Shown: positions 12,738 to 13,669 of the stretch, one piece after another
Position numbering within the stretch: the stretch's first letter is position 1
How the letters are laid out: each line of letters begins with the position of its first letter
Assembly: GCA_013696785.1 (NCBI GenBank)
Contig: JACCXW010000223.1
Location: forward strand, 1-13,669
DNA: 13,669 nucleotides
Reading direction: 5' to 3'
Source: Geodermatophilaceae bacterium
Lineage (GTDB): Bacteria; Actinomycetota; Actinomycetes; Mycobacteriales; Geodermatophilaceae
The notes under the pieces: model-generated
Told to the model about the DNA's origin: nothing
The model's database searches: none
What the model saw: the letters and a program-made list of their open reading frames with translations, nothing else
Made by a program: the position numbers and the translations under genes

Positions 12738-13522
12738 CGAAGCACCAGACCGCACGTCACGTTCGTCATCGTGCCGGTGATGCCGCCGGCGCGGTCGGAG
12801 GCGAGGAAGGTCGCCACCTCGGCGACGTCGGCCAGCCTAGGCGCCCGCCGCAGCGCAGCCATGCCGGCGATCATCTGCACCACGATCTCCGGGTCGGGGG
12901 TGTCCGGGCCGCCGACCGCGGTGAGCTTCTCCCGCGACAACGTCTCGACGACGGCTGCCGTCCACAACCCGCAGACCCGGACGCCGTGCGGTCCGACCTC
13001 GGCCGCGAGATACCTCATGAACGCCTCGATGGCGGCGTCGGCGGGACCGGTGCTGCCCATCCCGGGCATCGCACCGTCGCCCGAGGCGCTGTTCAAGTGC
13101 AGGATCACGCCGGAACCTCGCTCGCTCATCTGCCGTGCCGCGGCACGGGCGGTGAGGAAGCTGCTCTGCAGGCCGGTCGTCACGGCGCGCAACACGTCGT
13201 CCGTCGTCATGTCGACCAACGGGATGCCCTGCACGTCTCCACGGCTGATCAGGTTGAACGACACGTCGACGCTGCCCGCGGTCGACGCCACCTGCGCTAC
13301 ATGCCCGTCGACCGCACGCTCGTCGAGGGCGTCCAGTACGGCGACCTCGGCCGCCCCACCGGAGGCGGTGATGTCCGCCGCTACCGCTTCGAGCGTGTCC
13401 TGCGTGCGCCCGACCAGGAAGACCCGGGCGCCTTCCCGGGCGAAGGTTCGGGCGACTGCGCCGCCAATCCCGCCCCCGGCACCGTAGATGATCGCGTTCT
13501 TACCCGCCAGCAACGTTCCCAT
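12734..13522 (-). CDS. SDR-fold protein with substituted catalytic residues
   Basis: 262 residues from the ATG at 13522-13520, with GGAG at 13529-13532 placed 6 nt upstream. The Rossmann nucleotide loop is present as YGAGGGIGGAVA (13-24), followed by VGRTQDTLE, so NAD(P)(H) binding is likely. The usual NNAG is FNLI (89-92). Ser145 in HLNSAS fits the SDR serine, but the YxxxK pair falls in GSTGPADAAIEAF, where Thr158 and Asp162 replace Tyr and Lys. Length and the GPHGVRV segment are otherwise ordinary for the family. A classical keto-reductase mechanism is therefore unlikely; it may bind ligand or use another chemistry. It is the first gene of a pair with the ECF sigma factor, joined by an ATGA overlap. 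Confidence 0.88.
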   Translation of the reverse strand: MGTLLAGKNAIIYGAGGGIGGAVARTFAREGARVFLVGRTQDTLEAVAADITASGGAAEVAVLDALDERAVDGHVAQVASTAGSVDVSFNLISRGDVQGIPLVDMTTDDVLRAVTTGLQSSFLTARAAARQMSERGSGVILHLNSASGDGAMPGMGSTGPADAAIEAFMRYLAAEVGPHGVRVCGLWTAAVVETLSREKLTAVGGPDTPDPEIVVQMIAGMAALRRAPRLADVAEVATFLASDRAGGITGTMTNVTCGLVLR

Positions 13523-13582
13523 GATCCGCTCCGATCGCTGATTCCAATGTCGTGCCTGTGTAACGGAGCCGAGCGCCGTAAC

Positions 13583-13600
13583 TCATCGCTGCCGCGATGA
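13583..13600. promoter_or_regulatory. Perfect inverted repeat TCATCGC-N4-GCGATGA upstream of the SDR-sigma operon
   Basis: Seven-base arms at 13583-13589 and 13594-13600 flank TGCC, 61-78 bp before the SDR ATG. The position fits an operator near the promoter or a hairpin in the leader RNA. No adjacent T-run is present, so it is not a terminator for a gene beyond the window. Confidence 0.4.
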
Positions 13601-13669
13601 CCGGTGCAATCGTGCAGTGGCGGGCTGGGCTAACTCGGGCGGAACCGCACGTGCTGTCCCGGTCTCAGC
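13601..13669. other. Non-coding edge of the window
   Basis: Together with 13523-13600 this forms a gap of about 150 bases upstream of the SDR gene. Apart from the inverted repeat at 13583-13600 I see no coding frame, RNA gene or clear promoter hexamer here; the neighbouring gene lies outside the window. Confidence 0.4.

Noticed and set aside
12093..13487. Plus-strand open frame of 464 codons
   Set aside because: It is antisense to the sigma factor and SDR genes, both of which have clear family motifs; the translation shows no recognisable domain and is typical of GC-rich shadow frames.
13560..13582. Two GTAAC words 18 bp apart upstream of the SDR gene
   Set aside because: Only five bases long and not part of a longer repeat; chance occurrence is likely.

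Overview
The window is high-GC DNA with codon usage and gene content typical of an actinobacterium. The gene order matches, in outline and from memory of family knowledge, the chromosomal sigE neighbourhood of mycobacteria and relatives: MgtE-like/DUF1003, mrp, tatB, htrA, anti-sigma factor, sigE, O-methyltransferase, glgC, glgA(glgM). The genus cannot be fixed from the sequence. Several genes appear to be leaderless (a TANNNT -10 box only 6-7 nt before the start codon), which is also common in actinobacteria. No RNA genes, insertion sequences, CRISPR arrays, phage genes or long non-coding stretches are visible; the largest gap between genes is about 150 bases. This is mostly core, housekeeping chromosome rather than an accessory island.

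Left part (1-3664): a truncated PhzF-family gene (minus) is divergent from a two-gene plus-strand operon. That operon encodes a soluble PRC-barrel/MgtE_N/CBS protein and, overlapping it by 8 bases, a two-helix DUF1003 membrane protein. Convergent to these is a minus-strand MarR-azlC-azlD operon, which looks like a regulator plus a branched-chain amino-acid exporter. A 9-codon leader ORF may precede marR.

Centre (3665-9303): mrp (Fe-S carrier-type ATPase) is convergent with the minus-strand group sigE - anti-sigma - htrA - tatB. This is an envelope-stress cassette: an ECF sigma factor with a matching ECF-type promoter in front of it, a membrane-anchored zinc anti-sigma factor, a membrane-anchored trypsin-like PDZ protease, and a Tat translocase subunit. 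A predicted SAM-dependent O-methyltransferase is transcribed divergently from sigE.

Right part (9313-13669): glgC (ADP-glucose pyrophosphorylase) and glgA/glgM (ADP-glucose-using GT4 glycosyltransferase) are divergent from a 48-bp intergenic region with both predicted transcripts leaderless. They form the entry to alpha-glucan synthesis. The last block is a minus-strand pair: an SDR-fold protein whose catalytic Tyr/Lys pair is replaced, and, overlapping its stop by ATGA, a SigG-type ECF sigma factor carrying its own C-terminal SnoaL-like domain.

I do not see a clearly new multi-gene system. The most interesting points are the split MgtE sensor coupled to DUF1003, the Mrp protein with only one cysteine, the coupled degenerate-SDR/SigG pair, the azlC start without a normal initiator, the marR leader ORF, and the overlapping bidirectional promoter at 448-457.
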